From Chitinophagaceae bacterium (GTDB lineage: Bacteria; Bacteroidota; Bacteroidia; Chitinophagales; Chitinophagaceae), in NCBI GenBank assembly GCA_016786845.1, contig JAEUVB010000011.1:82269-146268 (forward strand): DNA of 64,000 bases, read 5' to 3'. Shown piece by piece: positions 54,189 to 63,307 of this stretch (its first letter is position 1; every line of letters starts with the position of its first letter). The position numbers and the translations under genes are program-made. The notes beneath the pieces were generated by a model. It worked only from the letters and a program-made list of their open reading frames with translations, was not told where the DNA came from and did not search any database.

Positions 54189-54332
54189 GATACGTGGATT
54201 TGCCGATGTTAGATTGCCTTGATCGAGGATGATAGTATTTTCATGGATAATTAGAATTGAGTTTTCGGAATTACAGATAAAAACTTTATAAATTCAATTA
54301 TTCTAAATAAGAAACCTCCTTTCCCGTTCAGG

Positions 54333-55121
54333 TTAGTATTTTAATACAAAATCTTGCTTCACTTTAATCTCTTTTCTAAACCAAACTATCCCTATAAAAA
54401 AGAGATCCACACTCAGTGTGACCGAAGGATGTGCTTTGATTTCATCCCATGCAGCTTGCATTCCGGGGCTCCAGTGGATATCGTCGAAGATCATCATGCC
54501 ATCGGGCGTCATATGGTTAAGGGCTTGTTGAAAATAGCGCACTGTGGGTTCCTGACGATGATTGCCATCGATAAAGAGCAGGTCGATGGGCGGTGATGAT
54601 TTTAATACATCCTCAAATACCCTATCAAAGTTGCCGACCACTTGTTGAATGTGATCTAACTTCAACTGACGAAAACTTTTTGTGGCACGTGCAGCAATTT
54701 CCGGACTTCCTTCTATGGTCGTGAGATGGGCTTCGCGATTGGCTATGCCTAAATAAGAAGTGCCCAAACCGACCGAGGTGCCGAGTTCAAGAATATGTTT
54801 GCAGCCATAATGCTGAACCAGTCGAAATAATAAGCGACCGAATTTATCCGTTCGTCCGGCTGTCCGCGCGATGTCGCAGACTATTCTTTGCTTCGTGTTT
54901 TGGGAATGCGAACCGGCGCCGAAGTCTTCGATATTGAGCAGCGATTGATCTTGATAAAGCGTTTGACGTAATTGAGCGATTTCATCGAAGGCATAAAAAT
55001 GTCGACGGTCTTCCAGTACGCTATGTATGAGATCGTATACGAAAGGAGAATGCACACCATGGGCCGACATGGCTTTCATTCGATAACGTAAATATTGTTT
55101 GAATAAAAAAAGATGCTTCAT
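54333..55121 (-). CDS. class I SAM-dependent methyltransferase
   Basis: Rossmann-fold methyltransferase of the O-methyltransferase/FkbM-like broad class. Motif I is ILELGTSVGLGTSYLGIANR, with the acidic residue of motif II in LTTIEGSPEIAARA and the post-I block DLLFIDGNHRQEPTVRYFQQ; DGMMIFDDIHWSPGMQAAWD follows. The N-terminal ~90 residues are helical. The substrate is unknown. It lies nine bases after the folA stop on the same strand and may be co-transcribed. Confidence 0.82.
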   Translation of the reverse strand: MKHLFLFKQYLRYRMKAMSAHGVHSPFVYDLIHSVLEDRRHFYAFDEIAQLRQTLYQDQSLLNIEDFGAGSHSQNTKQRIVCDIARTAGRTDKFGRLLFRLVQHYGCKHILELGTSVGLGTSYLGIANREAHLTTIEGSPEIAARATKSFRQLKLDHIQQVVGNFDRVFEDVLKSSPPIDLLFIDGNHRQEPTVRYFQQALNHMTPDGMMIFDDIHWSPGMQAAWDEIKAHPSVTLSVDLFFIGIVWFRKEIKVKQDFVLKY

Positions 55122-55130
55122 TCCCTGGAA

Positions 55131-55640
55131 CTAAAATGCGGGTTGATGTTGGTAGACTTCGAAAGTAAAATCAAAAGCATTTTTTTCATCGCGGTCATGA
55201 TGCACTGATGATTCAAGTTTCCATTTCGAAGGAGAAAGTGGATCTAAAAATGCCGAACCGGATTGCACCTGGGTATGTACTCTTGTGAGATAGATGGTAT
55301 GCACGATATCTAATTCCATCGCTTGCTGATAGATCGTTGCTCCACCGATGATAAATACTTGGTCGTATTGTTTCATGCTGCAATAAGCCATGGCTGATTC
55401 GAGGCTATTGAGGAGGATGACACCTTCAGGTTGGAAGTTTTCATTGCGGGTGATCACGAGATTATCGCGGCCCGGTAAGGGGCGGCCAATCGATTCGAAG
55501 GTCTTGCGGCCCATGATGATGGGATGGCCCATAGTTAAGGTTTTAAAAATTTTCAGATCGGCAGGAAGGTGCCAGGGGAGTTGATTATTGACCCCAATCA
55601 CATGATTATCGGAAGCGGCAACGACGATAGATATTTTCAT
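55131..55640 (-). CDS. folA: dihydrofolate reductase
   Basis: NADPH-dependent reduction of dihydrofolate to tetrahydrofolate. Hallmarks are VVAASDNHVIGVNNQLPWHL with the substrate-binding Asp following (PADLKIF), IIMGRKTFESIGRPLPGRDN and FIIGGATIYQQAM. Length is 169 residues. It is in the same run as thyA, whose reaction produces dihydrofolate, with a LURP-one-like gene in between. Confidence 0.95.
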   Translation of the reverse strand: MKISIVVAASDNHVIGVNNQLPWHLPADLKIFKTLTMGHPIIMGRKTFESIGRPLPGRDNLVITRNENFQPEGVILLNSLESAMAYCSMKQYDQVFIIGGATIYQQAMELDIVHTIYLTRVHTQVQSGSAFLDPLSPSKWKLESSVHHDRDEKNAFDFTFEVYQHQPAF

Positions 55641-55653
55641 AGTATATAATATT

Positions 55654-56253
55654 TTAGCCCCGGCGTCTTTCGAGGAGGATCATCATCATGAGACTGAGAA
55701 CGATACGTGTTTCTTCACCCGATTGAAACATATTCAGCGCGGTGACAGAAAAATTTCGACCAAAGAAAGACGCTTCTTTTTTGAGGCGGGCAATGGGAGT
55801 ACCATCGGTGCGGGTAACGAGGTAAGACGGATTGAATAAATATCCGGTGAAGATATTCACGACAGGAATTTCGCTCATCAAACCATCGAGGACCTTCACC
55901 CATCCGTTTTCTTCCTGAATGACGAAGTCGGCCTGATCGTTTTCATCGAAGACCTCATATTTCGCTTTCCACAGAGATGCCCAGCCGCGACGAGCCACAC
56001 AGCCGATGTATTGCCCCTGTGCATTCGTAAATCGATAGGTCGTGTTGAAGTCTATCCATTTCGACGCATTGATACGGTACAATTCTTCCGTGCGGGTTTC
56101 ATTACTGTAGACGTTGATCTCGTCGATGAACTTGAGGAGTTTCTGACGCACATAGGCGAGGGTGGTTCCCCCCGCATCGGTGGCAACGAAGTCATTGGAC
56201 AGGGTCGCGATTTTGAACTTAAACTGAAGTGGAAATTGGAGATTTTGCATCAT
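55654..56253 (-). CDS. LURP-one/Tubby-C-like (scramblase-related) protein
   Basis: Soluble 12-stranded-barrel type protein of the LURP-one/Tubby C-terminal family, whose members are membrane-binding or of unknown function. The family feel is in FKIATLSNDFVATDAGGTTL, YRFTNAQGQYIGCVARRGWA, KYEVFDENDQADFVIQEENG, YLFNPSYLVTRTDGTPIARL and the final hydrophobic helix IVLSLMMMILLERRRG. Two adjacent ATGs (56253 and 56250) are possible starts. It sits between folA and thyA, 13 and 5 bases away. Confidence 0.72.
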   Translation of the reverse strand: MMQNLQFPLQFKFKIATLSNDFVATDAGGTTLAYVRQKLLKFIDEINVYSNETRTEELYRINASKWIDFNTTYRFTNAQGQYIGCVARRGWASLWKAKYEVFDENDQADFVIQEENGWVKVLDGLMSEIPVVNIFTGYLFNPSYLVTRTDGTPIARLKKEASFFGRNFSVTALNMFQSGEETRIVLSLMMMILLERRRG

Positions 56254-56258
56254 AGAAA

Positions 56259-57053
56259 TTAAACTGCCACATCGCCTTTAATGTGCGGATGGCATTGGTA
56301 ATTGAGAAGTTCGAAATCGCTGAAGATAAAGTCTTCGATGTTTTTACGATAGGCATTGATCTTCATCGTTGGCAGTTCGTAAGGCGTTCGGCTGAGTTGG
56401 AGTTTGACTTGTTCGAGGTGATTGGTATAGATATGCACATCGCCGAAGGTATGCACAAATTCGCCAAGGGCAAGATTGCAGACTTGAGCAATCATCATGG
56501 TCAGGAGTGCATAGGAGGCTATATTGAACGGCACACCCAGGAAGACATCTGCAGAACGTTGATAGAGTTGGCAACTGAGTTTCCCGTTGGCGACATAAAA
56601 TTGAAAGAGAGAATGGCAAGGCATGAGGGCCATATCTTTGAGCTCGGCCACATTCCAGGCACTGATGATCATGCGTCGACTGTCGGGATTGGTTTTTAAT
56701 TGATGGATCACATCCTTCAGCTGATCATAAATTTGACCATCGGCACCTTCCCATCGACGCCATTGTTTACCGTAAACCGGACCCAGGTCGCCATCTTCAC
56801 GGGCCCATTCATCCCAGATACGGACACCATTTTCCTGAAGGTATTTCACATTGGTGTCGCCTTGAATGAACCAAAGCAATTCATAAATGATCGACTTGAG
56901 ATGGAGCTTTTTAGTGGTCACCATAGGGAAGCCCGCATTGAGGTCGAAGCGCATTTGATATCCGAATGTGCTGATGGTGCCCGTGCCTGTACGATCGCTT
57001 TTCTCTACACCGTGGTCGAGAATATGTTGAAGCAGTTGATGATACTGTTGCAT
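56259..57053 (-). CDS. thyA: thymidylate synthase ThyA
   Basis: Methylates dUMP to dTMP using methylenetetrahydrofolate. With the ATG at 57053 the protein is 264 residues and the catalytic cysteine is C146 ([14 protein letters not shown]), the same numbering as E. coli ThyA. Other blocks are [60 protein letters not shown] and [21 protein letters not shown] longer frame (36 extra codons) has no similarity. Overlaps nothing; the LURP-one-like and folA genes follow. Confidence 0.96.
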   Translation of the reverse strand: MQQYHQLLQHILDHGVEKSDRTGTGTISTFGYQMRFDLNAGFPMVTTKKLHLKSIIYELLWFIQGDTNVKYLQENGVRIWDEWAREDGDLGPVYGKQWRRWEGADGQIYDQLKDVIHQLKTNPDSRRMIISAWNVAELKDMALMPCHSLFQFYVANGKLSCQLYQRSADVFLGVPFNIASYALLTMMIAQVCNLALGEFVHTFGDVHIYTNHLEQVKLQLSRTPYELPTMKINAYRKNIEDFIFSDFELLNYQCHPHIKGDVAV

Positions 57054-57078
57054 GGGGGCGAAGGTAGGTAGTTTTATT

Positions 57079-57110
57079 GATGAATGATAAATGTTGAATG
57101 TTGAATGGGG
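57079..57110. repeat. TTGAATG heptamer array, second site
   Basis: Tandem TTGAATG units ahead of thyA, ending AATGGGG like the array at 10109-10148. It precedes the family A copy at 57182 just as the first array precedes its copy. Confidence 0.65.
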
Positions 57111-57181
57111 ATCACATGAGTCAATGGCCGAAGTGATCCGACACGTGCGGGACAATCCCATGCTAAAAAGCGACTTTCATT

Positions 57182-57249
57182 TTATGCTCCCGAGGAAAGT
57201 ACGGTCGCCTGTTTGAGTGCGTGCGGGAGCCCTGAATCCCTTCGGGAGG
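57182..57249 (+). repeat. dispersed hairpin repeat, family A copy 3
   Basis: TTATGCTCCCGAGGAAAGTA, a middle segment, then GTGCGGGAGCCCTGAATCCC and a degenerate hairpin TCCC-TTCG-GGGA. The same end blocks and spacing occur at 10191 and (inverted) 25261. Confidence 0.65.
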
Positions 57250-57250
57250 A

Positions 57251-57549
57251 AGGGGGAATGAGAGTGAGAGTGAGAATGAATGGGGGCGCGAGGGAGTTTG
57301 CGGTATTGTTTGAGAAGTGGGGATGCCTGGGGTTTTCTTACTTTCTTTTTTAGTAAAAGAAAGTAACAAAGAAAAAGCGCGCTATAAAGTTTTATTGTTT
57401 TTTACGTCTCACTTCGCTGCAAGAAAAAAAACTCCTCCTTCGTCGTCAAACAGTTTTTCTTGCTACGCTGCGTTCAATTCAAAAACTGCTAAATCTTTAT
57501 CAGGCGCAGTCCTGCGATGGAGAATGAGAATGAGAGTGAGAGAGAATGG
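57251..57549. repeat. non-coding segment with two hairpins, flanked by GAGAATGAG runs
   Basis: G/A/T microsatellites (GGAATGAGAGTGAGAGTG at the left, ending near 57286; GAGAATGAGAATGAGAGTGAG at the right, 57520-57549) flank ~230 bases with two inverted repeats: TTACTTTCTTTT (57338-57349) with AAAAGAAAGTAA (57355-57366), and GCAAGAAAAA (57419-57428) with TTTTTCTTGC (57454-57463). An open frame across it (57317-57610, plus strand) looks like a repeat artefact and is not annotated. The whole 57054-57551 gap holds only these repeats. Confidence 0.6.
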
Positions 57550-57551
57550 GG

Positions 57552-58499
57552 CTATACGGGGATGGAGGCAGGAGAGAGTTGGAGATGGCGGGAGGAAATG
57601 GTGCCGATGAGGACGTGGTGATCGGGGATGGTGAGGGGTTCGAAGCCCGGTGCGGAAATGTGCAGCACATAATTACCCGAGGCCATGGGAGAGATTTTGT
57701 ACCGACCTTTTTTATCGGTGGTGGCGGTATAATTTGTATCGGGAACAGAGACCACGGCATTTTCAATAGGGCGGTGATTGTCGGCGCGGGTAATAATACC
57801 ACGGATGCCGGCCGTACCGGCACCGCCTGTAAGGACCTGGAGATCCTTGAAGGTAAAGCTTTTAAGAACAGCATCCTGATTGCGGAAGATATTTTGAGCA
57901 TCGCCGCAGAGGTTCATCAGTTTGCGGTAGATCTGATTGTTCAGATTGACGAGTTTGGCCGTTTTACCCGGATTTTTTTTGCGCGCGGTGAGCAGGTTTT
58001 CGTGATGGATGTTGAACTCGTCGAAGGCTTGCTGGAATTGAGCCGGGAAGTTGGAGGGCATATTGAGATCGGCGCAGAGGGTATCTAAATGATTTTCCAT
58101 GAAAGTGACAGACATCAGCATCATGGCTCGTGTGGAAATCCATTTATAATTGGTAGCCTGAGCATAATGGAGCCACCCGGCGCTTTCGAGATGGGGTTTA
58201 CGGCTTGGGCCCGGGAAGGCCAGGGTGATATAACGTTTGAGGCGTTGTAACATCGCCAGACATTGCTTATTGGCCTTCTTGAGGGAGATGCGGTGGGATT
58301 GTATATGAGCACGGCGGACAGAAGCGCTGTGGAGGTTCTGTACGGCTTCGATTTCGTTTCGACGCTCATTGATATAATCGAGGGTATAGCGCGGGCTAAA
58401 GTCTTGAAACTCCGTGAGATGCTTCTCACAGTTGTTGAGGACCAGCGTCGCAATGGTGTACAATCGTTGTTGACTGCAAGGATAGAGATTGGCAGGCAT
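57552..58499 (-). CDS. helical protein with C-terminal carboxypeptidase-regulatory-like domain
   Basis: Function not recognised. The first ~225 residues are mostly helical with no signal peptide (MPANLYPCSQQRLYTIATLV), with a basic stretch and a conserved-looking WISTRAMMLMSVTFMENHLD. The last ~85 residues form a CarboxypepD_reg-like beta-sandwich (GIRGIITRADNHRPIENAVV, TTDKKGRYKISPMASGNYVL), the module usually found at the start of TonB receptors. Carrying it at the C-terminus of a protein with no export signal is unusual. Both flanks are repeat-rich. Confidence 0.65.
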   Translation of the reverse strand: MPANLYPCSQQRLYTIATLVLNNCEKHLTEFQDFSPRYTLDYINERRNEIEAVQNLHSASVRRAHIQSHRISLKKANKQCLAMLQRLKRYITLAFPGPSRKPHLESAGWLHYAQATNYKWISTRAMMLMSVTFMENHLDTLCADLNMPSNFPAQFQQAFDEFNIHHENLLTARKKNPGKTAKLVNLNNQIYRKLMNLCGDAQNIFRNQDAVLKSFTFKDLQVLTGGAGTAGIRGIITRADNHRPIENAVVSVPDTNYTATTDKKGRYKISPMASGNYVLHISAPGFEPLTIPDHHVLIGTISSRHLQLSPASIPV

Positions 58500-58569
58500 G
58501 TGGTTTATGTTTTAATTGAAGTGTCGAAAATAGAACGAGGTGCGATGAAAGAAAAAGGCTGGGTGAGGT

Positions 58570-58900
58570 TTTAGAAAACTTTAAGGAAGATCAATAGAAT
58601 GTTAAATGGGTGGAATAGAAATTTGTATTGAAAAAATAGAAAAACAAATATTAATTCAATAAAATAGTATATATAAATTATTTAATAATATATAGATAAT
58701 AGTAAATGATATAATTATTCAATAAAACAGAATAGTAAAAAAAGTAAATAAAATGGATGTTGTATATAATGATATGTATAAACAAGAGATGAATATAGAA
58801 AAAATAGAAAATAAAAATGTATCAGAATAATTCAATACAGATGAAATGGAAATATATATAGGTGTTATAGAGAAGAGTAAAGTAGAGTAGATGCAATGCT
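58570..58900. other. C-poor AT-rich tract
   Basis: About 330 bases made almost only of A, T and G on the plus strand (long runs without C), with repeated AATA/TATATA words. No open frame, RNA gene, DnaA-box or terminator was recognised. Together with the repeats at 58936-59366 it makes up most of the 1-kb gap 58500-59520. Confidence 0.6.
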
Positions 58901-58935
58901 TTGGAAGGGGAAAGGCGGGTTGGTGGGGGGAGATT

Positions 58936-59159
58936 GAATCAGGATTTACAGGATTGGAGGATTTTCAGGATTCGAGGTGTGTTAATTGTCTGAATCAGGA
59001 TTTACAGGATTAGAGAATTTTCAGGATTCGAGGTGTGATAATTGTCAGAATCAGGATTTACAGGATTAGAGAATTTTCAGGATTCGAGGTGTGTTAATTG
59101 TCAGAATCAGGATTTACAGGATTAGAGAATTTTCAGGATTCGAGGTGTGTTAGATGTTT
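58936..59159. repeat. four-unit 56-bp tandem repeat
   Basis: Units start at 58936, 58992, 59048 and 59104. Each reads GAATCAGGATTTACAGGATT, then AGAGAATTTTCAGGATTCGA, then GGTGTGTTAATTGTCA with few changes. CAGGATT occurs three times per unit. Units 2-4 are nearly identical. No unique spacers are present, so this is a minisatellite, not a CRISPR array. Confidence 0.9.
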
Positions 59160-59241
59160 GCATCTTCGAAGTACTATGCGTCCAGCATTTTGCTAATTCA
59201 GAAATTCTGTGAATTCTGATTCAAACCGTTGACTGCTGAAT

Positions 59242-59366
59242 AAAGAAAAAGACCCTGAGGTTTAGCCCCGGCAGCAGCGGATATCCTCCGCCTGTTTTCG
59301 GCGGAGATAGCAGCGCATGACGGGAAGCGGATGAACAAAGCGATGCAGTTGAGCTCCAAAGAAAAA
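59242..59366 (+). repeat. dispersed ~125-bp hairpin element, family B copy 2
   Basis: Second copy of the element at 12923-13050. The hairpin core is 59267-59324, with inner stem CTCCGCC (59286-59292) / GGCGGAG (59300-59306) and the same TGTTTTC loop. At the extended stem, G59280 pairs with C59311 where the first copy has A12964 with T12995, a compensatory change. It lies 155 bases upstream of the fibre gene. Confidence 0.8.
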
Positions 59367-59520
59367 TCTATCGTTGAGGATCGTGGAGAATACCGTTCCA
59401 GCATGATGTTCATCGAGGCAGTTTCTTCGTAAATCATTACTAAACTTAAAAGGTTTGGGGAAACCTTAAAGGTTATCCTGAAGAAGCTTTTTTATATATT
59501 TAGGACTTAATTACAGAATC

Positions 59521-62500
59521 ATGCATAAAATTACGCTACTATTTGTTTGGGTTGCTTTATTCCTTGCTCTGAAATCCAATGCGCAATCTCCTCAATTGTT
59601 TAATTACCAAGGTATAGCCCGTGATGTGCAAGGCAATCCTTTGGCGCAACAGCAACTCAGTTTGAAATTAACGGTTTTGCCAACGATAGATGCAACTGTA
59701 CCTGAGTATGAAGAATCCCAATTGGTGAAGACCAATGAGTTTGGATTGTATACTTTACAAATTGGAGCCGGCACAGCATTGACCGGAGAAATGAAAACAG
59801 TGAAATGGGAAACAGGGAACAAATATATTCGTGTAGCGATTGATCCGAAAGGAGGAAATGATTATATGGATGCAGGTACTACGCAACTTTTAAGCGTACC
59901 ATATGCTTTGTATGCCGATCGTTCGGGTATCGCGAGAGAGACTGCGAATGGAACAGATAAAACAAGAGCCGGAACTGTAGTAACGGCTGCGGGAACTACA
60001 GGTGATGCAAACAAGTTAGCGAAGTTTACCAGTGCAGGAAATACCATTACCAATTCACAAATCACCGACAATGGGAATACAGTCATCATCGGAGCACCGT
60101 CATCCTCAAGCGCTTTGAATCGTCTTCATATTTATTCCAACTCTCCGACTCAGGTGAATCATGTGCGCATGGAAAATATAGACTCGACGAGCTCGGGAAG
60201 ATTTTTGATGTTTAATAATAGTCCAAATGCTTATGCCACTTTTACCAAATACGGAACATCCGTTGCCGGTAATTATGGCGGATCGGCCTTATATCCCAAT
60301 GCAAATATTTTAGCCTTTGGAAATAATGGTCAGGTTGCCAATGATGGCAATGGTCGATTCATCATTAGTTCGGGCGGTAATGTGGGCATTGCGATCACCA
60401 AAACGAGCGGAACGAAAATTAAATTTCATGCCGATTTCAATTCTGAAAATGTTGGCATCGGTGGCGGTAATGTACCCACTGCCAATGTTCATATCAACAA
60501 TACATTGACCGGAGATACATTGAAAATATCCAACACAACAACGGGTCATTTAGCAACAGATGGATTAGATATTCGAACTACGGGCAATGCGGCCTCCATC
60601 ATCAATCGTGAAAACAATTCCTTGGATTTTGGAACCAATAATACCCCTCACGTTCGAATTGATGCGAATGGAAATGTGGGAATAGGAACAACCGCACCTG
60701 CATCGAAACTAGACATCAATGGCCAGGTAAAAATTAGCGGAGGCGCACCGGGAAGCGGTAAGGTTTTAACGAGTGATGCGAATGGATTGGGCACTTGGCA
60801 AACGCTCGCTGATACATGGGGGAATCAGGTAGTGATCACCGATACCAGCTTAACGGGAACCGGTGTATCCGGAACACCTTTAGCCTTGCCGCTTAAAGGG
60901 ATTGCAGGTAATTATGGCAGTGCTACAGAAGTGCCGGTGATAACCACTGATGCACAAGGGCGAGTGACGAATGTTGCTCTGGCCAATATTGCAGGGGATG
61001 ATTGGGGCAATCAATCGGTGATAGCGGATACGAGTTTGACCGGTGCCGGAACCACAGGTTCTCCACTGGCATTGCCATTAAAAGGTATGGCAGGAAATTA
61101 TGGTAGTCCTACAGAAGTGCCGGTGATAACCACTGATGCACAAGGGCGTGTGACGAATGTTGCTCTGGCCAATATTGCCGGAGATCATTGGGGCAATCAA
61201 ATTGCAGTGACCGACAATACACTGAGTGGAAACGGTACAGCCGGTTCTCCATTGGGATTGCCATCCATCACTACGGCCAATACTTATGGAAGTGGTACGC
61301 AAGTACCTGTATTCACAACAGATGCCCAAGGACGTATTACGAATGTGGTCGCCACCACTATTGTTGGTGATGAATGGGGGGCGCAAGTAGCGGCGACCGA
61401 TGGAAATATTATCGGGGATGGTACGGCTTCCAATCCACTGAGTTTGCCCTTAATCGGAAGTGCGTCGGTATATGGCAGCAGTACACAAGTGCCGGTGATG
61501 ACTACGGATGCATACGGAAGAATTATTAATGTAGTGAATACGCCCATCAATGGAGATCAGTGGGGATCTCAGGTCATTGAAACAGATACCTCTTTCGTTG
61601 GGAACGGAACACCGGGTTCACCTTTGATGTTGCCGGATATCGGCATGAGCGGAACTTACGGCAGTGCCACTGATATTCCGGTCATCACAACCGATGCCAA
61701 AGGCCGGGTCAGCAATATTACATTAGCTTCTTTGCCGACAAATTTATTGACAGGCAATGGTGGTAATAATTATATTCCTAAGTTTTTACCCGGCGGGAAT
61801 ATATTGACGAATTCAATCATGTATGAAAATGGTCGTGTAGGAATAGGAACCATTAATCCGGCTGCCCGCTTGCATGTGGCGGATAGCAGTGTCGTATTTA
61901 CCGGATCGGTTTTTTTACCCGGTGCACCATCTCTACCTCCGGTATCCGGTGCGGGTAGTCGCATGATGTGGTATCCGGATAAAGCAGCGTTTAGAGCCGG
62001 TAATGTAACCGGTACTCAGTGGGATAAAGACAGTATTGGTCCTTACTCCGCAGTTCTGGGACGTGAGGGCAAAGCCAAAGGATTTTGTTGCGTTGCTTTT
62101 GGAGAAGGAACCTTTGCCAGTGGAAATTATACCACGGCATCCGGAAACAATTCAAAAGCCTATGGTGATAATGCCGTGGCCATGGGATACAATACCAATG
62201 CATCAGGATATTCTTCAACAGCCTTGGGTAATTCAACATTGGCCAGTGCCACGAATACCACAGCATTAGGTAATTCCACACAAGCCAAAGGAACCAATTC
62301 CTTTGTAGCCGGCGAGAGTAATATTGCCAATGGATATTCATCCTTTGTGGTCGGTCGTTTCAACGATAGTATTGTGACGGCTCAAACATCCCCTCAATTG
62401 ACCACACCTGTATTTGTGATCGGAACAGGTACAGGATTATTTGCCCGTAAAAATGCTATGGTTGTTCGTTTGGATGGCAAAGTAGGAATTGGTACTTCAG

Positions 62501-63144
62501 CACCGCAACAGATTCTGCATATTCAAGGAAATACCAGAATCGACAGCAGTTTGTTGATCGATGGGGCAGGGGTGAACAATGGTTCTAATACATTCAATAT
62601 TCGCTTTGGAGGCAGCGTGAGTGGAGAAGGGATAGGATCTTGTCGCACAATAGGTGCTAACACGCAAGGGCTTGATTTTTTTACGCACGATACCAATCGT
62701 TTGGCCATAACGAATGCAGGAAATATTGGTATTGGTACCAATGTACCGGCCTTTCAATTAGAGCTCAGTACGAACTCTGCTGCTAAGCCCGCATCGAGTA
62801 CATGGACCATCAGTTCAGATCGTCGGTTGAAAACCATCGACGGGAATTATGATAAAGGTTTACAAGAGGTGCTACAGTTAAACACCATCAAGTATCATTA
62901 TAAAGAACAAAATGACCGGAAACTACCATATGAGCAACAAGCCTACGGACTTGTGGCACAAGAAGTTCAGCAGGTATATCCGGAGGCCGTTCAACAAGGT
63001 GAAGATGGATATTTGAGTATTGATATGCATCCGATCTTGGTTTCTTATATCAATGCGTTTAAAGAACAGCAGACACAAATTGAATTATTGAAAAAGCAAA
63101 ATGAAGAATTGCTGAAGCGCGTGGAGGCATTGGAGAAACATTGA
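59521..63144 (+). CDS. surface fibre/adhesin with phage-fibre repeats, YadA-like head and S74 chaperone domain
   Basis: Large exported fibrous protein. Parts in order: signal peptide ([20 protein letters not shown]); an N-terminal beta domain (~23-145: [37 protein letters not shown]); a segment with [15 protein letters not shown] and [18 protein letters not shown] tail-fibre motifs; five exact 62-residue repeats (433-742: [29 protein letters not shown]); further VGIGT motifs; a YadA-like head stretch (~841-945: [20 protein letters not shown]); and a C-terminal peptidase S74 intramolecular chaperone, with the Ser1099/Lys1104 dyad in [10 protein letters not shown] followed by [16 protein letters not shown] and a short coiled coil. 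Self-cleavage would release ~109 residues, giving a trimeric fibre. No T9SS domain or membrane anchor is seen, so the export route is open. Confidence 0.88.
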   Translation: MHKITLLFVWVALFLALKSNAQSPQLFNYQGIARDVQGNPLAQQQLSLKLTVLPTIDATVPEYEESQLVKTNEFGLYTLQIGAGTALTGEMKTVKWETGNKYIRVAIDPKGGNDYMDAGTTQLLSVPYALYADRSGIARETANGTDKTRAGTVVTAAGTTGDANKLAKFTSAGNTITNSQITDNGNTVIIGAPSSSSALNRLHIYSNSPTQVNHVRMENIDSTSSGRFLMFNNSPNAYATFTKYGTSVAGNYGGSALYPNANILAFGNNGQVANDGNGRFIISSGGNVGIAITKTSGTKIKFHADFNSENVGIGGGNVPTANVHINNTLTGDTLKISNTTTGHLATDGLDIRTTGNAASIINRENNSLDFGTNNTPHVRIDANGNVGIGTTAPASKLDINGQVKISGGAPGSGKVLTSDANGLGTWQTLADTWGNQVVITDTSLTGTGVSGTPLALPLKGIAGNYGSATEVPVITTDAQGRVTNVALANIAGDDWGNQSVIADTSLTGAGTTGSPLALPLKGMAGNYGSPTEVPVITTDAQGRVTNVALANIAGDHWGNQIAVTDNTLSGNGTAGSPLGLPSITTANTYGSGTQVPVFTTDAQGRITNVVATTIVGDEWGAQVAATDGNIIGDGTASNPLSLPLIGSASVYGSSTQVPVMTTDAYGRIINVVNTPINGDQWGSQVIETDTSFVGNGTPGSPLMLPDIGMSGTYGSATDIPVITTDAKGRVSNITLASLPTNLLTGNGGNNYIPKFLPGGNILTNSIMYENGRVGIGTINPAARLHVADSSVVFTGSVFLPGAPSLPPVSGAGSRMMWYPDKAAFRAGNVTGTQWDKDSIGPYSAVLGREGKAKGFCCVAFGEGTFASGNYTTASGNNSKAYGDNAVAMGYNTNASGYSSTALGNSTLASATNTTALGNSTQAKGTNSFVAGESNIANGYSSFVVGRFNDSIVTAQTSPQLTTPVFVIGTGTGLFARKNAMVVRLDGKVGIGTSAPQQILHIQGNTRIDSSLLIDGAGVNNGSNTFNIRFGGSVSGEGIGSCRTIGANTQGLDFFTHDTNRLAITNAGNIGIGTNVPAFQLELSTNSAAKPASSTWTISSDRRLKTIDGNYDKGLQEVLQLNTIKYHYKEQNDRKLPYEQQAYGLVAQEVQQVYPEAVQQGEDGYLSIDMHPILVSYINAFKEQQTQIELLKKQNEELLKRVEALEKH
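60817..61746 (+). repeat. five tandem 186-bp coding repeats
   Basis: Starts at 60817, 61003, 61189, 61375 and 61561 mark the same Trp codon; the period is exactly 186 bases (62 codons). Units 1 and 2 share a long near-identical stretch around GAAGTGCCGGTGATAACCAC, showing a recent duplication, whereas units 3-5 have diverged. Confidence 0.92.
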
Positions 63145-63307
63145 TATCCAATGGGTTGAACATGAAATTTTTTGTTGGCTTTTTTGCCTTTAGAAAAAGA
63201 ACATGTCCAGAGCATTCATTTTTCCAATAGGTTGAGTTAAATTGTCGCAGTTGTTAATATGCTTGACATTCAAAGAGTAGATAATTATTTTAGCGAAAAA
63301 TTTACCA

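Noticed and set aside
57317..57610. 97-codon open frame on the plus strand
   Set aside because: It runs across two hairpins and a microsatellite and overlaps the end of the minus-strand gene; composition is repeat-driven and it has no recognisable domain.
58570..58900. Replication origin
   Set aside because: AT-rich, but no DnaA-box-like TTATCCACA words and no dnaA, dnaN or similar genes nearby.
58936..59159. Possible CRISPR array
   Set aside because: The four units are directly adjacent and identical throughout their length, so there are no unique spacers, and no cas genes are nearby.
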